A stretch of DNA of 38,969 bases from Salegentibacter lacus (GCF_020164555.1 NZ_JAIQZB010000026.1:1-38969), one strand, 5' to 3'. Positions 9,166-19,606 are shown, numbered from the stretch's first letter. Numbers and translations are program-made. Notes: generated by a model not told the origin, from the sequence alone.

Positions 9166-11400
9166 TTAATTATCAACAGTAATTAAATTAATTTCTTTTG
9201 AATTTAGGAAAGTATTATGATCTAAAAAGAATTTTTCTTTTAATAATATAGGAAAATCAGTATTATCAAAGGCTCCAGGAGATGAATCAAAATTAATTAT
9301 AATCGATTCATTTTCATATATTTGAGTATTAAGATTAATTTTAATTTGTTCAAAAACCGGTTCTGTAAAAGTATAAATTGGGTTAGCAGGACTAACGGGA
9401 TAAAATCCCATCATCGAATAAACCACCCACGCGCTCATAGTTCCCGTATCATCGTTTCCAGGTAAACCATTGGGACTGTTTTTATAATAATCTTCTATAA
9501 GTTCGGTGACTTTTGTAGAAGTTTTATATTCACTGTCTTCTATATAATTATATAAGTAAGGGTAAAGAATATCGGGCTCATTAGCCATATCATAGTGTCC
9601 GCCTTCAAAAACCAAATCAAGTTTTCTCTCAAATGCTTCCGATCCTCCCATTAGCCTCATTAGACCTTCAATGTCCTGAGGAACCATAAAGAGGTATTGC
9701 CAGGCATTACCTTCTATATAACCCACATTCTTTTCAAAATTTGCTCCGGCATCTGGGTTAAAAGGTTTGTACCATTCTCCGTTGCTGTATTTGGGTTGAA
9801 GAAATCCCGTTTCGGAATTATAGAGATTCCGATAAGACAAAGAACGATCATAAAATCTTTTGTAATCATCTTCCTTTCCCAATACTTTTGCCAATTGAGC
9901 AATCGCATAATCTGAAATATTGTATTCTAAAGTCGTAGAAACAGGCCCTGCAACACCTCCATCTACGCTTAAATAGCCATTTTCAATATATTCCTCTAAA
10001 CCTGGGCGCAGCGGATTGTTTTCTGTAACTGTCGCACTTTTTATCATCGCTTCGTATGCCTTTTCCACATCAAAGTCAGTTAAGCCTCTTAAATAAGTGT
10101 CAGCGATCACAACCGCTGCAGGATCTCCAACCATGGTAAATGTCTCTGTTGAATTTAATTCCCATTTTGGCAACCAGCCATTTTCATCATACATATCCAA
10201 CATAGAATTTACCATTTCCAATTGTTCTTCCGGATATACCAAACTCATTAACTGATGATAATTGCGATAGGTGTCCCAGAGTGAAAATACGGTATAACGG
10301 GTCCCATCTGTTTTTCCAATTTTCCCGGTGGAAATTTCAGGATATTCACCGTTAAAATCATTTAAAATATTTGGATGAATCTGCGTATGATAAAGTGCAG
10401 TATAGAAAATAGTTTTCTCATCTTCATTCCCTCCTTTAACTTGAATTCTATTCAGTTTTTCACTCCATTTAGAACGGGTTTCTTTATAAACCTCATCAAA
10501 GGATAACTGACCTACTTCTTTTTCTAAATTTTCACGTGCATTTTCAATACTTACATAAGAAATACCAATTTTAACCTCCACTTCTTTTGGTTCATTAAAA
10601 TCGTAAGTCATGTAAGCCCCGATACTATCCCCAATTACTTCCCGGGTAAAACCTTTTTTTATTCGAGTCTTCCCGTTATATGTCATCCATTGCGCTTCTT
10701 CCCCTTCATATTTATAAGGTGTTTTCCAGGCCCCGAACTCATTTGCAGATTCAGAAAATTTTGCCACAAAATAAACCGGATATGCCGCTCCGGGATTGTT
10801 ATAACAGAAGGAACCCACTGTGCGCATTCCCTCAATTTCGTTAGGAGAGACAATTTTTAGCATCCCACCCTGCTCATTGGTTAATCCCAGCCCTAAATTC
10901 AACAGAATATTCGATTTCCCCGCAGGAAAACTATAACGACTCACGCCTACCCTTGTTGTAGCACTCACTTCTGCCCTAATATTGTATTTGGTTAATTCAG
11001 TAGAATAATATCCAGCTTTTGCTGTTTCATTGGAGTAAGTAGAACCATATTCCAGATGGTTTACTTTTAAGTCTCCAGTTGTTGGCATGGTGATTATCAC
11101 TCCAAGGTCCGGGCAGCCAACGCCGCTTAAATTAACGTGGGAGAATCCGGTTAGGAATGCATTTTCATAAACGTAGGGATTAGACAGCCACTGACTATCT
11201 TTTTCTAAGGGATTGAGATCTATTCTTCCCGCAACATTAAAGGGAGAAACGCTTGCCATTCCTCGTGGAGCAATAGCTCCCGGATTAGTAGCGCCGTAAT
11301 TAGAAGAGCCTATAAAAGGATTTACATAATCTACGGGAGATTGCGCAAGGCTTGATTCTATAGTTAAAATAGCCAGGGCTAGAAGAACAACATTTTTCAT
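9166..11400 (-). CDS. GH92 family glycosidase, divergent ANEPDI active-site type
   Basis: This 744-residue secreted enzyme has a signal peptide (1-19, cleavage near LAQ) and the GH92 opening VDYVNPFIG. GH92 enzymes are calcium-dependent, inverting exo-alpha-mannosidases with two domains. The region holding the catalytic acid reads MANEPDILYPYLYNY (Glu608), where the two canonical paralogues have HGNEPSHH. The catalytic-base loop reads GNDDTGTMSAW instead of GNED(C/A)GQMS(S/A)W. The catalytic acid is kept, but the neighbouring His residues thought to shape the +1 subsite are gone, so linkage preference probably differs from the alpha-1,2 type. It lies 9 bases after another GH92 gene. Family call firm; specificity open. 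Confidence 0.92.
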   Translation of the reverse strand: MKNVVLLALAILTIESSLAQSPVDYVNPFIGSSNYGATNPGAIAPRGMASVSPFNVAGRIDLNPLEKDSQWLSNPYVYENAFLTGFSHVNLSGVGCPDLGVIITMPTTGDLKVNHLEYGSTYSNETAKAGYYSTELTKYNIRAEVSATTRVGVSRYSFPAGKSNILLNLGLGLTNEQGGMLKIVSPNEIEGMRTVGSFCYNNPGAAYPVYFVAKFSESANEFGAWKTPYKYEGEEAQWMTYNGKTRIKKGFTREVIGDSIGAYMTYDFNEPKEVEVKIGISYVSIENARENLEKEVGQLSFDEVYKETRSKWSEKLNRIQVKGGNEDEKTIFYTALYHTQIHPNILNDFNGEYPEISTGKIGKTDGTRYTVFSLWDTYRNYHQLMSLVYPEEQLEMVNSMLDMYDENGWLPKWELNSTETFTMVGDPAAVVIADTYLRGLTDFDVEKAYEAMIKSATVTENNPLRPGLEEYIENGYLSVDGGVAGPVSTTLEYNISDYAIAQLAKVLGKEDDYKRFYDRSLSYRNLYNSETGFLQPKYSNGEWYKPFNPDAGANFEKNVGYIEGNAWQYLFMVPQDIEGLMRLMGGSEAFERKLDLVFEGGHYDMANEPDILYPYLYNYIEDSEYKTSTKVTELIEDYYKNSPNGLPGNDDTGTMSAWVVYSMMGFYPVSPANPIYTFTEPVFEQIKINLNTQIYENESIIINFDSSPGAFDNTDFPILLKEKFFLDHNTFLNSKEINLITVDN

Positions 11401-11409
11401 AAGTTGAGG

Positions 11410-13710
11410 TTATTTTTTATGAGAACTCATTGAGAATGGAGCAGCCTCTTTCTCAATTGCTCTTTCTTTATTAGGGCTATTGGTCATCTCGAGTTTAAGT
11501 GTTCCGCCTTGCATAATATCTTCATAATTCAAATAGGTTTTATCCCAGTCAGCTCCATTTAAATTGGCTTTTTTGATATAAAAATTCTCTTCTGAATTAT
11601 TTTTGGCTACAATTTCAAATTCATTTCCATTTTGGAGTCTTAGCGTGGCTTTATCAAATAACGGACTGCCCATTACATATTGATCTGCTCCCGGGGTTAC
11701 GGGATAGAATCCTAATGAGCTAAAGACGTACCAGGCAGAAGTTTGCCCATTATCTTCATCGCCGGGATATCCATCTGGCGTTGGAGCATAAAGTTTTGTG
11801 AGCACCTCCCTGATTCTTTGCTGAGTTTTCCATGGTTCTCCCGCATAATTATATAAATAAATCATATGCTGAATGGGTTGATTTCCGTGGGCATAATTTC
11901 CCATATTTACTATTTGCATTTCCCTTATTTCGTGAATGGTAAAACCATAATAAGAATCATCAAATTCAGGAGGCATTTCAAAAACTTCATCTAATTTTCC
12001 TGTAAATTCCTTTTCGCCGCCCATTAGATCAATAAGTCCTTCAACATCCTGGAACACACTCCAGGTATAATGTAAACTATTACCTTCGGTAAAAGCATCG
12101 CCCCATTTCAATGGATTAAAAGGTTCCTGAAAAGTCCCGTCTTCATTCTTACCTCGCATAAGATTAGTAGAAGGATCAAATAATTTTTTATAATTATAAG
12201 CTTGTCTATAAAAGCGTTCCGCACTTTCTTCTTTCCCCAGGTCTTCTGCCATTTTTGCAATGGTCCAGTCGGCATAAGCGTATTCTAAAGTCCTGGCCGC
12301 GTTTTCATTTATATCTACATTATAAGGAACATAGCCCAACTCATTGTAATAGTTTAATCCTTCTCGCCCTACCGATGCAACCGGTCTTCCTTCTTCAACA
12401 TTGGCATTTTTTAGAACTGCTTCAAAAAGCACCTCAACATCTTCAGGATATACATTGCCTTTTAGGTAAGCGTCGGCAATAATTGGAGCCGAATTAGAAC
12501 CAATCATCACATTCCTGTGCCCGGGACTTGCCCATTCCGGGAGCCAGCCAGATTCTTTATAAGTGTTGGCCAGGCCTGCCATTATTTTTTTATTCAGCTC
12601 GGGATACATCATATTAAAAAATGGAAATACCGCTCTAAAGGTATCCCAGAAACCATTATCGGTAAACATATAACCAGGTAAAACCTTACCATTATAGGGG
12701 CTGTAATGTACGCGCTCACCTTCTTTATTTATTTCATAAAATTTCCGAGGAAATAATAAAACCCGATACAGACTTGAATAAAAAGTTTCAATATGATCTG
12801 AATTTTCTCCCTCTACCCTTATTCTACCAAGCTCCCGGTTCCATACTTTTTTGGCATTAGCCTTTACCTCTTCAAAACCGCTTTCACCAATTTCTGAATC
12901 CAGATTTAGTTGTGCCTGCTCTGCGCTAATAAATGAAGAGGCTACTTTTACATTTACCACCTCTCCTTTTTTGGTCTTAAATCCAATAATAGCTCCTACG
13001 TGATTGGCTTCTGCCCTGGTAGAATTTTGTTGCAATTCCCAATCATCTTTCCAGGTATGGTTAACTTCAAAATCCTTATCAAATTCAGCTACAAAATAGT
13101 TATGAAAATTTTCTGGTACGCCGCCGTGATTATTCCTGGCATAACCAATTACCTTACGTTCTTCAGGTATAATCTTTACCATTGAGCCTTTGTTGAATGC
13201 ATCTAAAACAATATAAGAGCTGTCTGAATCTGGGAAAGTAAATTTAAAATGTGCAGCTCTTTCGGTTGGGGCAACTTCTGCAGTAACATCATAATCGGCT
13301 AAATAAACACCATAATGATGTGGCTTTGCAGTTTCAGCCTTATGCGAAAACCAGGAAGCCCTTTCTTCCTCTTCAAATTTTAGTTTTCCGGTTACTGCCA
13401 TGAGTGAAAAAGAGGCATAATCGTTTAACCAGGGACTTGGCTGATGTGTTTGTTTAATACCACGTATTTTATAATCATCGTATTTATAAGCCCATCCGTC
13501 TCCCATTTCAGCCGTTTGTGGTGTCCAGAAGTTCATGCCCCAGGGCAGTGCAATAGCAGGATAGGTATTCCCATTAGAAAGATTAAATTCAGAATCTGAT
13601 CCCATCAAGGTAGTAACATAATCTACATAAGAGATTTCGTTTTTTTGTGCTGAGATGCTCACTGAGAAAGCAAGCATTAAGAACATACTAAGAAATACAT
13701 TTAATTTCAT
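11410..13710 (-). CDS. GH92 family enzyme with Gln at the catalytic-acid position (possible mannosyl-phosphodiester hydrolase)
   Basis: This 766-residue secreted protein has a signal peptide (cleavage near ISAQ, about residue 22) and GH92 landmarks: VDYVTTLMGSDS, TYPAIALPWGMN, DNGFWDTFRAVFP, and GDEDNGQTSAWY in the base loop. The motif normally HGNEPSHH reads HGNQPIQH. The codon at 11880-11878 is CAA (Gln611), not GAA. In GH92 this Glu is the general acid. A Gln at the same place is known from the GH92 enzyme of Cellulosimicrobium that removes mannose from mannose-1-phospho-6-mannose, where phosphate leaves without protonation. A similar phosphodiester-cleaving role is inferred here; loss of activity is the alternative. 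It sits between GH29 and GH92 genes in the operon. Confidence 0.9.
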   Translation of the reverse strand: MKLNVFLSMFLMLAFSVSISAQKNEISYVDYVTTLMGSDSEFNLSNGNTYPAIALPWGMNFWTPQTAEMGDGWAYKYDDYKIRGIKQTHQPSPWLNDYASFSLMAVTGKLKFEEEERASWFSHKAETAKPHHYGVYLADYDVTAEVAPTERAAHFKFTFPDSDSSYIVLDAFNKGSMVKIIPEERKVIGYARNNHGGVPENFHNYFVAEFDKDFEVNHTWKDDWELQQNSTRAEANHVGAIIGFKTKKGEVVNVKVASSFISAEQAQLNLDSEIGESGFEEVKANAKKVWNRELGRIRVEGENSDHIETFYSSLYRVLLFPRKFYEINKEGERVHYSPYNGKVLPGYMFTDNGFWDTFRAVFPFFNMMYPELNKKIMAGLANTYKESGWLPEWASPGHRNVMIGSNSAPIIADAYLKGNVYPEDVEVLFEAVLKNANVEEGRPVASVGREGLNYYNELGYVPYNVDINENAARTLEYAYADWTIAKMAEDLGKEESAERFYRQAYNYKKLFDPSTNLMRGKNEDGTFQEPFNPLKWGDAFTEGNSLHYTWSVFQDVEGLIDLMGGEKEFTGKLDEVFEMPPEFDDSYYGFTIHEIREMQIVNMGNYAHGNQPIQHMIYLYNYAGEPWKTQQRIREVLTKLYAPTPDGYPGDEDNGQTSAWYVFSSLGFYPVTPGADQYVMGSPLFDKATLRLQNGNEFEIVAKNNSEENFYIKKANLNGADWDKTYLNYEDIMQGGTLKLEMTNSPNKERAIEKEAAPFSMSSHKK

Positions 13711-13720
13711 TTCAATATTT

Positions 13721-15064
13721 TTAATTTAATTCTACGGCATTTCCATGACCACGATACAATTGTAATTCTCCTTCAAGCTCCACTTCTAAAACCGTAATAT
13801 ATCCATTTATACTTGTTTTTGAAGGTAATCCTATTCTTAAAATCCCGGGGATATTATTCCAGGCAGCTCCTCCATTTCTAACGAAATCCAATTGCTCCCC
13901 ACTCCCAAGAACACGAATAGATTTTACCTTATTTTGAATACCCTTTAGGGATATATAATTTTTAGGATCCTGAAGCATAAAAAGATATATCTTCTTGTGA
14001 TCCTTACTTATGGTAGTAGGACCATAAAAATGCCCATAAGGAAGGCCGGCTACCGTACCGTGAACAGCCTGTTTATTTTTAGTTATCCAGTTTCCAAGTT
14101 CTTTGAGTCTTAATTCCTGCTCCCCGGGAATAGTGCCATCTGGTTTAGGACTTATATTTAGCAATAAATTTCCACCAGAACCTATAACTTCGGCAAAAGT
14201 TCTTATTATTTGGGAAGTGGGTTTATAATTAGTATCAGAAGGAAAATAACCCCAATTATCATTCATCGTCATACAAAACTCCCAGGGGCCTTCCGGTCTA
14301 ACCACCGGCACCCCCTGTTCTGGGGTACTATAATCCCCGTGCTGATTTAGCCTTGAATTGACAATTATATTAGGATTTCTACTCAATAAAGAATCTTTGA
14401 GGCTCTTCGTCCTCCATTCTTCAGAACTATGTTCCCAATCTCCATCAAACCAAAAAAGATCAGGATTGTATTTCTCCTGAAGCTCTTTTACCTGGTTTTT
14501 ATAAAAAGAAACAAATCTTTCCCATGCCGGCCAGGTTTTTTGATTCTTTTGCGTGTAGTTTTTTCCGGTATCAGGCCTTGGAAAAACTACTTCATAATCG
14601 GGATGAGACCAATCTGGCAAAGAATAATATAAACCAACTTTTAAATTGTTTTTCCGCGAAGCTTTTACAAATGGATCAACCAGATCTCTGCCTGCGGGCG
14701 TTTTTTCTGCAACATTAAGTTTACTCAAATTAGTATCCCAAAGTGCGACCCCATCGTGATGCTTGGTGGTGAGTACCGCATAATCGGCCCCTACTTCTTT
14801 AAAAAGTTTTGCCCAGGCTTCAGGATTGTAATTGCTGGCTGTGAATTCCTTGCCCTGTTCCATATAATCGGCATAAGAAATTTGTTTATGATATAAAGAC
14901 CAGGATTCTGTAATTCCATTAACGGCGTAATAACCCCAATGCACAAAAATCCCTAATTTGGCATCTTCAAACCACGCCATCCTTTCACTTTTTTCTTGCG
15001 AATCTTGTGCAAATCCAAACTGAGTGCAACAAAGAAAAAGAAGTATTAATTTTTTCATATTCAT
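13721..15064 (-). CDS. GH29 alpha-L-fucosidase
   Basis: This 447-residue secreted enzyme releases alpha-linked fucose by a retaining mechanism. It has a signal peptide (cleavage near FAQ, residue 20), then the family marks GIFVHWGYYAV (38-48), TTKHHDGVALWDT (99-111), and DLFWFDGDW (202-210), where Asp207 is the expected nucleophile. The C-terminal part from about residue 350 looks like the usual beta-sandwich. The ATG at 15064 overlaps the GH20 stop as TAATG, showing tight coupling; a second in-frame ATG two codons later is an alternative start. Together with GH20 it points to fucosylated, N-acetylhexosamine-bearing glycans as the substrate. Confidence 0.93.
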   Translation of the reverse strand: MNMKKLILLFLCCTQFGFAQDSQEKSERMAWFEDAKLGIFVHWGYYAVNGITESWSLYHKQISYADYMEQGKEFTASNYNPEAWAKLFKEVGADYAVLTTKHHDGVALWDTNLSKLNVAEKTPAGRDLVDPFVKASRKNNLKVGLYYSLPDWSHPDYEVVFPRPDTGKNYTQKNQKTWPAWERFVSFYKNQVKELQEKYNPDLFWFDGDWEHSSEEWRTKSLKDSLLSRNPNIIVNSRLNQHGDYSTPEQGVPVVRPEGPWEFCMTMNDNWGYFPSDTNYKPTSQIIRTFAEVIGSGGNLLLNISPKPDGTIPGEQELRLKELGNWITKNKQAVHGTVAGLPYGHFYGPTTISKDHKKIYLFMLQDPKNYISLKGIQNKVKSIRVLGSGEQLDFVRNGGAAWNNIPGILRIGLPSKTSINGYITVLEVELEGELQLYRGHGNAVELN

Positions 15065-17388
15065 TACTCTACAATTATTTCATCGAGAAACAGCCAGGCG
15101 CTCCCTTTGTTCGGCAAACCTTTATAAACATCTATATTTATCTTTAAAAACCTGACCTCCTGTGGTTCTACATCTATTTCAAAATCTTTTAAATCTATCG
15201 TTCCATTAGTTTTAAATTGACGTTTAAGCTCTCCCATTTTATTATAATGCTCTCCATCTTTAGAAACAAAAGCAGAAACCTTTACCGGGAAATATATTCC
15301 AGAGCCCTGATTTTCCATTGTTCCTACTCTAATTTTCTCGATTTCAGTAATTTCATTAAAAGTGATAATAGCTTCTACATCTTCGCCTAACCAGCCAAGC
15401 CATTGCCCATCGTGAAAATTTTTAGTCCCTCTAATTACATTAAGTGTAGTTTTTCTTCCTTCTCCAGTGTAGCTATCATTATACACTGGCTCATAAATAA
15501 CTTCTTCTCCAACTGCCTTATGGAAATGGAAATTTTTAACCAAAGTATCACCCTTTGGTCTTCCATTTTTAAAAACAGCAGCTCTTAAGCGGCTACTTTC
15601 AGCTATATTAAAAGGTTCCTTATATAATTTAGAAGTAGCATTTAAATTTTCATTATTCAACGTATATCGAATTTCTGAGCCCGGAAATTCATTTTTTAAA
15701 GCTATCTTAATCTCAAAGGAAGTAGTATCTATTTGGCTTTCTGCAGTTACAGAGTAAGCACTACCTGCATAATTAATATCCATTACATCAAAACGCTTAA
15801 ACATTTCCTGCATTCTGCCGGAGAAATCTTCCCAATCCAGCTTTTCTTTCGGGCTCCATAAGACTTCAGACAGTGCTACCAATCTCGGAAAGAGCATATA
15901 TTCTGAATGTGAATTGGTAGGAATAAATTCTGACCATAAATTGGCCTGCCCACCAAGCACATGTTCTTTTTGATCTACAGACATAGAATCAACTACGGGA
16001 TCAAATTCATAAACTTTGCTTAGCGGCGTATATCCCCCAAAGGCTAAAGGCTCAGTATCTGGATCGCCCTGATAATGATCAAAATACACGTGACTTCCCG
16101 GAGTCATTACCACATCATGATCTTCTTTTGAAGCTTCCCAGCCGCCTTTAACTCCGCGCCAGCTCATAACTGTAGCTCCGGGAGCAAGACCTCCTTCCAG
16201 TATCTCGTCCCAGCCTATTAAAATACGGTCGTGAGAACTTATAAACCGCTCCATTCTTTTTATAAAGTAACTTTGAAGCTCATCTACATCTTTTAAATTC
16301 TCACTAGCCATTCTTTGCTGGCAATCTGGACATTTTTCCCAGTTTGTTTTTGTCGCTTCATCCCCACCAATATGAATATATTTTGAAGGAAAAAGTTCCA
16401 TTACTTCCAGAAGAACGTTTTCTAAAAATTCGAAAGTAGATTCTTTTCCGGCACAATAAATCTCGGTAATTGGCCAAACCCCTCCCGAAGGAACCATAAT
16501 CTCATTTTCATTACAGGATAATTCAGGATAAGCAGCAATGGCACTCATTACATGAGCTGGCATCTCTATTTCGGGGACTACAGTAATGCCTCTTTTGCTA
16601 GCATAACTAACAATTTCCTTGATTTCTTCCTGGGTATAAAATCCTCCAAAAGTAGCTTCTTCACCTAGTTGCGGAGTTGGCCTGGCATTCCAGGGTTTAT
16701 CTTCGTGATCTACCCGATATCCACCGGTTTCGGTTAGTTTTGGATATTTTTTTATCTCTATTCTCCATCCCTGATCATCTACTAAATGTAGATGTAACGT
16801 GTTCATTTTTAAAAAAGCGAGCCTGTCTATAGTTTTAAAAATATATTCCTTCTCAAAAAAATGTCGGGAAACATCTAACATTAATCCCCGCCATTCAAAA
16901 CGAGGTGCATCAATAATTTCCAGATTCGGGATGTTCCAGGTTTTGTTTTTAACTATAGATTTGCTTTCAATTTCTACGGGAAGTAATTGTCTTAGACTTT
17001 CGAGCCCATAAATAAAACCAGACAAGGAAGAAGCCCCAATTTCTACAGAATTATCTTCTACTAAAAGCCGATAAGCTTCGCTCTCTAAATCTGGATTAGA
17101 AAGGAAAAGTATAAAATTGGTATCCGGCTTTTCTGCCTGAATTTTAAGCTCCCAACCGGCAGCATTTTTAAATTTATCGGTTAATATTTCAGCAATTTCC
17201 TGCTGTTTATTATTCTCTACTACAAAAACCGTATTTTCATTAAACGTAAAACTTCCATTATGCAGTGAAATTTCTTTTGGTTTGGGAATGATATTTATTT
17301 CAGAAACATCAGAATTAATTTTCTCGCTTTCCCCGCACGAAATTGCCATGACAAATATTAATAGCCCTATGAATTTTAATCTTTTCAT
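15064..17388 (-). CDS. GH20 beta-N-acetylhexosaminidase lipoprotein
   Basis: This 774-residue lipoprotein (lipobox AISC, Cys18, followed by the acidic GESE) removes terminal beta-GlcNAc or GalNAc. Domains in order are a GH20 N-terminal domain (about 30-155, with NIIPKPKEI), the TIM barrel from about 165 with HLHLVDDQGWRIEI, the catalytic pair Asp343-Glu344 in HIGGDEATKTNW, and GGQANLWSEF. A C-terminal chitobiase-type domain follows, then a discoidin-like (F5/8 type C) carbohydrate-binding domain over about the last 140 residues. GH20 uses substrate-assisted catalysis through the acetamido group. The gene starts 1 base after the preceding GH92 stop and overlaps the fucosidase start. The acidic residues after the Cys may signal surface display. 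Confidence 0.95.
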   Translation of the reverse strand: MKRLKFIGLLIFVMAISCGESEKINSDVSEINIIPKPKEISLHNGSFTFNENTVFVVENNKQQEIAEILTDKFKNAAGWELKIQAEKPDTNFILFLSNPDLESEAYRLLVEDNSVEIGASSLSGFIYGLESLRQLLPVEIESKSIVKNKTWNIPNLEIIDAPRFEWRGLMLDVSRHFFEKEYIFKTIDRLAFLKMNTLHLHLVDDQGWRIEIKKYPKLTETGGYRVDHEDKPWNARPTPQLGEEATFGGFYTQEEIKEIVSYASKRGITVVPEIEMPAHVMSAIAAYPELSCNENEIMVPSGGVWPITEIYCAGKESTFEFLENVLLEVMELFPSKYIHIGGDEATKTNWEKCPDCQQRMASENLKDVDELQSYFIKRMERFISSHDRILIGWDEILEGGLAPGATVMSWRGVKGGWEASKEDHDVVMTPGSHVYFDHYQGDPDTEPLAFGGYTPLSKVYEFDPVVDSMSVDQKEHVLGGQANLWSEFIPTNSHSEYMLFPRLVALSEVLWSPKEKLDWEDFSGRMQEMFKRFDVMDINYAGSAYSVTAESQIDTTSFEIKIALKNEFPGSEIRYTLNNENLNATSKLYKEPFNIAESSRLRAAVFKNGRPKGDTLVKNFHFHKAVGEEVIYEPVYNDSYTGEGRKTTLNVIRGTKNFHDGQWLGWLGEDVEAIITFNEITEIEKIRVGTMENQGSGIYFPVKVSAFVSKDGEHYNKMGELKRQFKTNGTIDLKDFEIDVEPQEVRFLKINIDVYKGLPNKGSAWLFLDEIIVE

Positions 17389-17389
17389 T

Positions 17390-19606
17390 CTAATAAATTT
17401 TATTAGGTTCCGGTGATTTTAATTTTTTATTCACGGGTTTATCTGTCATTTTAAAAATCAGCTCCCCGCCTGCAACAATCTCCTTATGAGTTATAAAAGA
17501 TCTGTTTAGTTTTACTCCATTAAGGTGGACGCTTTTTACATATATATTCTCACCTGAATATCTTTCTGCTTCAATGCGGAATGTTTTATTCGCGGGTAAT
17601 CTTATTTCTGCAGATTCAAAAAGAGGAACCCCAAGCATATAAGTTCCCTGTGCAGGATTCACGGGATAAAAGCCAAGGGAACTAAAAATGTACCAGGAAG
17701 ACATTTGCCCGCAGTCTTCGTTGCCGCAATGTCCCGCCGGCTCATTTTTATACTGAGTTGTGAGAATCTCCCTAACCAGTTTTTGGGTTTTAGATGGCTT
17801 GTTTACATAATTATACAAATACGCTACATGATGACTAGGCTCATTTCCATGCGCATACTGGCCAATCATTCCTGTACTAAAAATCGGTAATTTATCATCC
17901 TGTGTTGGATGATAGGTAAACATAGAGTCCTGTTTTTGTTGAAATCGCTCTTCACCTCCTGTTGTTTTGATTAACTCCGGGATATTTTGCGGTACAAACC
18001 AGAAATATTGCCAGGCATTGCTTTCACTAAAATATTTTGTGTATTCCTTCGGAATAAAGTTTTTCACGAAGCTTCCATCTTCAGTTTTAGGCCGGAAAAA
18101 GGTGCTTTTTTCATCATATATATTTTTCCAGTTTTGGGAACGTTTCAGGAAATATTTATAATCTTCTGTTTTCCCCAAATCTTTTGCAAACATTGCGACG
18201 CACCAATCGTCATAAGCATATTCAAGGGTTTTTGAAACACTCCAGTCTTCATTCTCTTCACCGGCGGGCACATAACCCAAATCACGATAAACATCAATTT
18301 CCCTGTTATTCGCCATTGCACTGGCTTTACAGGCTTCATAGGCCAATTCAGCATCGAAATCAAAACCTTTGAAATAAGCATCTACCACCACCGGGACCGC
18401 GTGATAACCAAGCATCATATTGGTTTCATTTCCCTGCATAGACCAAACCGGCAGGAGACCTGTTTCTTTATAATGTGCAAGTAGTGATTTAATAAAACCT
18501 GGCACCTTCTCCTGTTGTATAATCGTATAGAGCGGATGCGCAGCACGAAAAGTATCCCAGAGTGAGAAGGTATCATAACGTTCAAAACCTTTTGCTGTCT
18601 CCACCTCTCCATTTGCTCCCTTGTAATTTCCCTGGGAATCACTTAGTAATGTCGGGGCTAACATAGATTGATACATCATAGTATAGAAAACCGATTTCTG
18701 ATCTTTATCCTCAGTTTCTATCCTTATTTTTTGCAGCTCCTTTTCCCATGTTTGCCGCGCTTCATTTTTATACCTGTCGAAATTGAAGTGTGGCGCTTCG
18801 GTTCGCAGAGAACTGTAAGCTCCGTCTATATTCGCGGAAGAAATTCCTGTTTTTAAAATAATTTTTTCTTCTGCTGAAGTTTTAAAATTCAGCTCAATTC
18901 TTGTATCAATTCCTTTTACAGGATTTTCTGCTATAGCATTATCTTCAAAAAGCTCATAAGAATCAAAAGGGCGGGATAATTCAATCACAAAATAAACACG
19001 TTGATCTTCGGCCCAGCCGGTAGATTTCCTGTAGCCTTCAATAGTGGTGTTATTAACAACCCGAATATAAGTAGCTGTAGGACTATCCCAGTTTAAGGAA
19101 TAACCTAAATCAACATGAATTTTAGAACCGTTGTCTTCGGGAAAAGTATAACGATGAATCCCGGTTCTTTTGGTAGCAGTAAGTTCTGCCAGAATACCAT
19201 AATCCAGCAATTCTACTGCATAATATCCCGGGGAAGCTTTTTCCTTTTCGTGATTAAATTCTGAAAATGGCTTGTAATTATTGGCTTCTATTTTCTTTTC
19301 AAACCGACTATTGGTTGGCATTACCAAAATATCATAAAGATCGCCGGCGCCGGTTCCGGAAAGATGCATATGGGAAAAACCGCTAATTATTGAATCCTGA
19401 TAAAAATAGCCTGCAATGCGATCCCAACCGGGAATTCCTATGTCGGGACTTAATTGAACCATCCCGTAAGGAACGGTGGCACCGGGATAAGTATTTCCCG
19501 GGCCATCGGTTCCAATAAAAGGGTTTACATATTCCGTAAGCTTCTGCTTTTGGGCAAAAGCCGAAACTGTAAACAGCATTAACAAAAACAAACCTAAATT
19601 CTTCAT
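17390..19606 (-). CDS. GH92 exo-alpha-mannosidase (canonical HGNEPSHH type)
   Basis: This 738-residue secreted enzyme has a signal peptide (cleavage near AFAQ, residue 19), followed by YVNPFIGTDGPGNTYPGATVPYGM. This is the GH92 N-terminal hallmark. It keeps the canonical acid motif QYAHGNEPSHH (Glu589) and the base loop GNEDCGQMSSWY (628-638). GH92 enzymes of this type commonly cleave alpha-1,2-linked mannose from high-mannose N-glycans or mannan. Its ATG directly follows the stop of the GH10-like gene (TAGATG). It most resembles the GH92 enzyme at the head of the operon, and both probably act early on exposed mannose caps. The exact linkage cannot be fixed from sequence alone. Confidence 0.95.
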   Translation of the reverse strand: MKNLGLFLLMLFTVSAFAQKQKLTEYVNPFIGTDGPGNTYPGATVPYGMVQLSPDIGIPGWDRIAGYFYQDSIISGFSHMHLSGTGAGDLYDILVMPTNSRFEKKIEANNYKPFSEFNHEKEKASPGYYAVELLDYGILAELTATKRTGIHRYTFPEDNGSKIHVDLGYSLNWDSPTATYIRVVNNTTIEGYRKSTGWAEDQRVYFVIELSRPFDSYELFEDNAIAENPVKGIDTRIELNFKTSAEEKIILKTGISSANIDGAYSSLRTEAPHFNFDRYKNEARQTWEKELQKIRIETEDKDQKSVFYTMMYQSMLAPTLLSDSQGNYKGANGEVETAKGFERYDTFSLWDTFRAAHPLYTIIQQEKVPGFIKSLLAHYKETGLLPVWSMQGNETNMMLGYHAVPVVVDAYFKGFDFDAELAYEACKASAMANNREIDVYRDLGYVPAGEENEDWSVSKTLEYAYDDWCVAMFAKDLGKTEDYKYFLKRSQNWKNIYDEKSTFFRPKTEDGSFVKNFIPKEYTKYFSESNAWQYFWFVPQNIPELIKTTGGEERFQQKQDSMFTYHPTQDDKLPIFSTGMIGQYAHGNEPSHHVAYLYNYVNKPSKTQKLVREILTTQYKNEPAGHCGNEDCGQMSSWYIFSSLGFYPVNPAQGTYMLGVPLFESAEIRLPANKTFRIEAERYSGENIYVKSVHLNGVKLNRSFITHKEIVAGGELIFKMTDKPVNKKLKSPEPNKIY

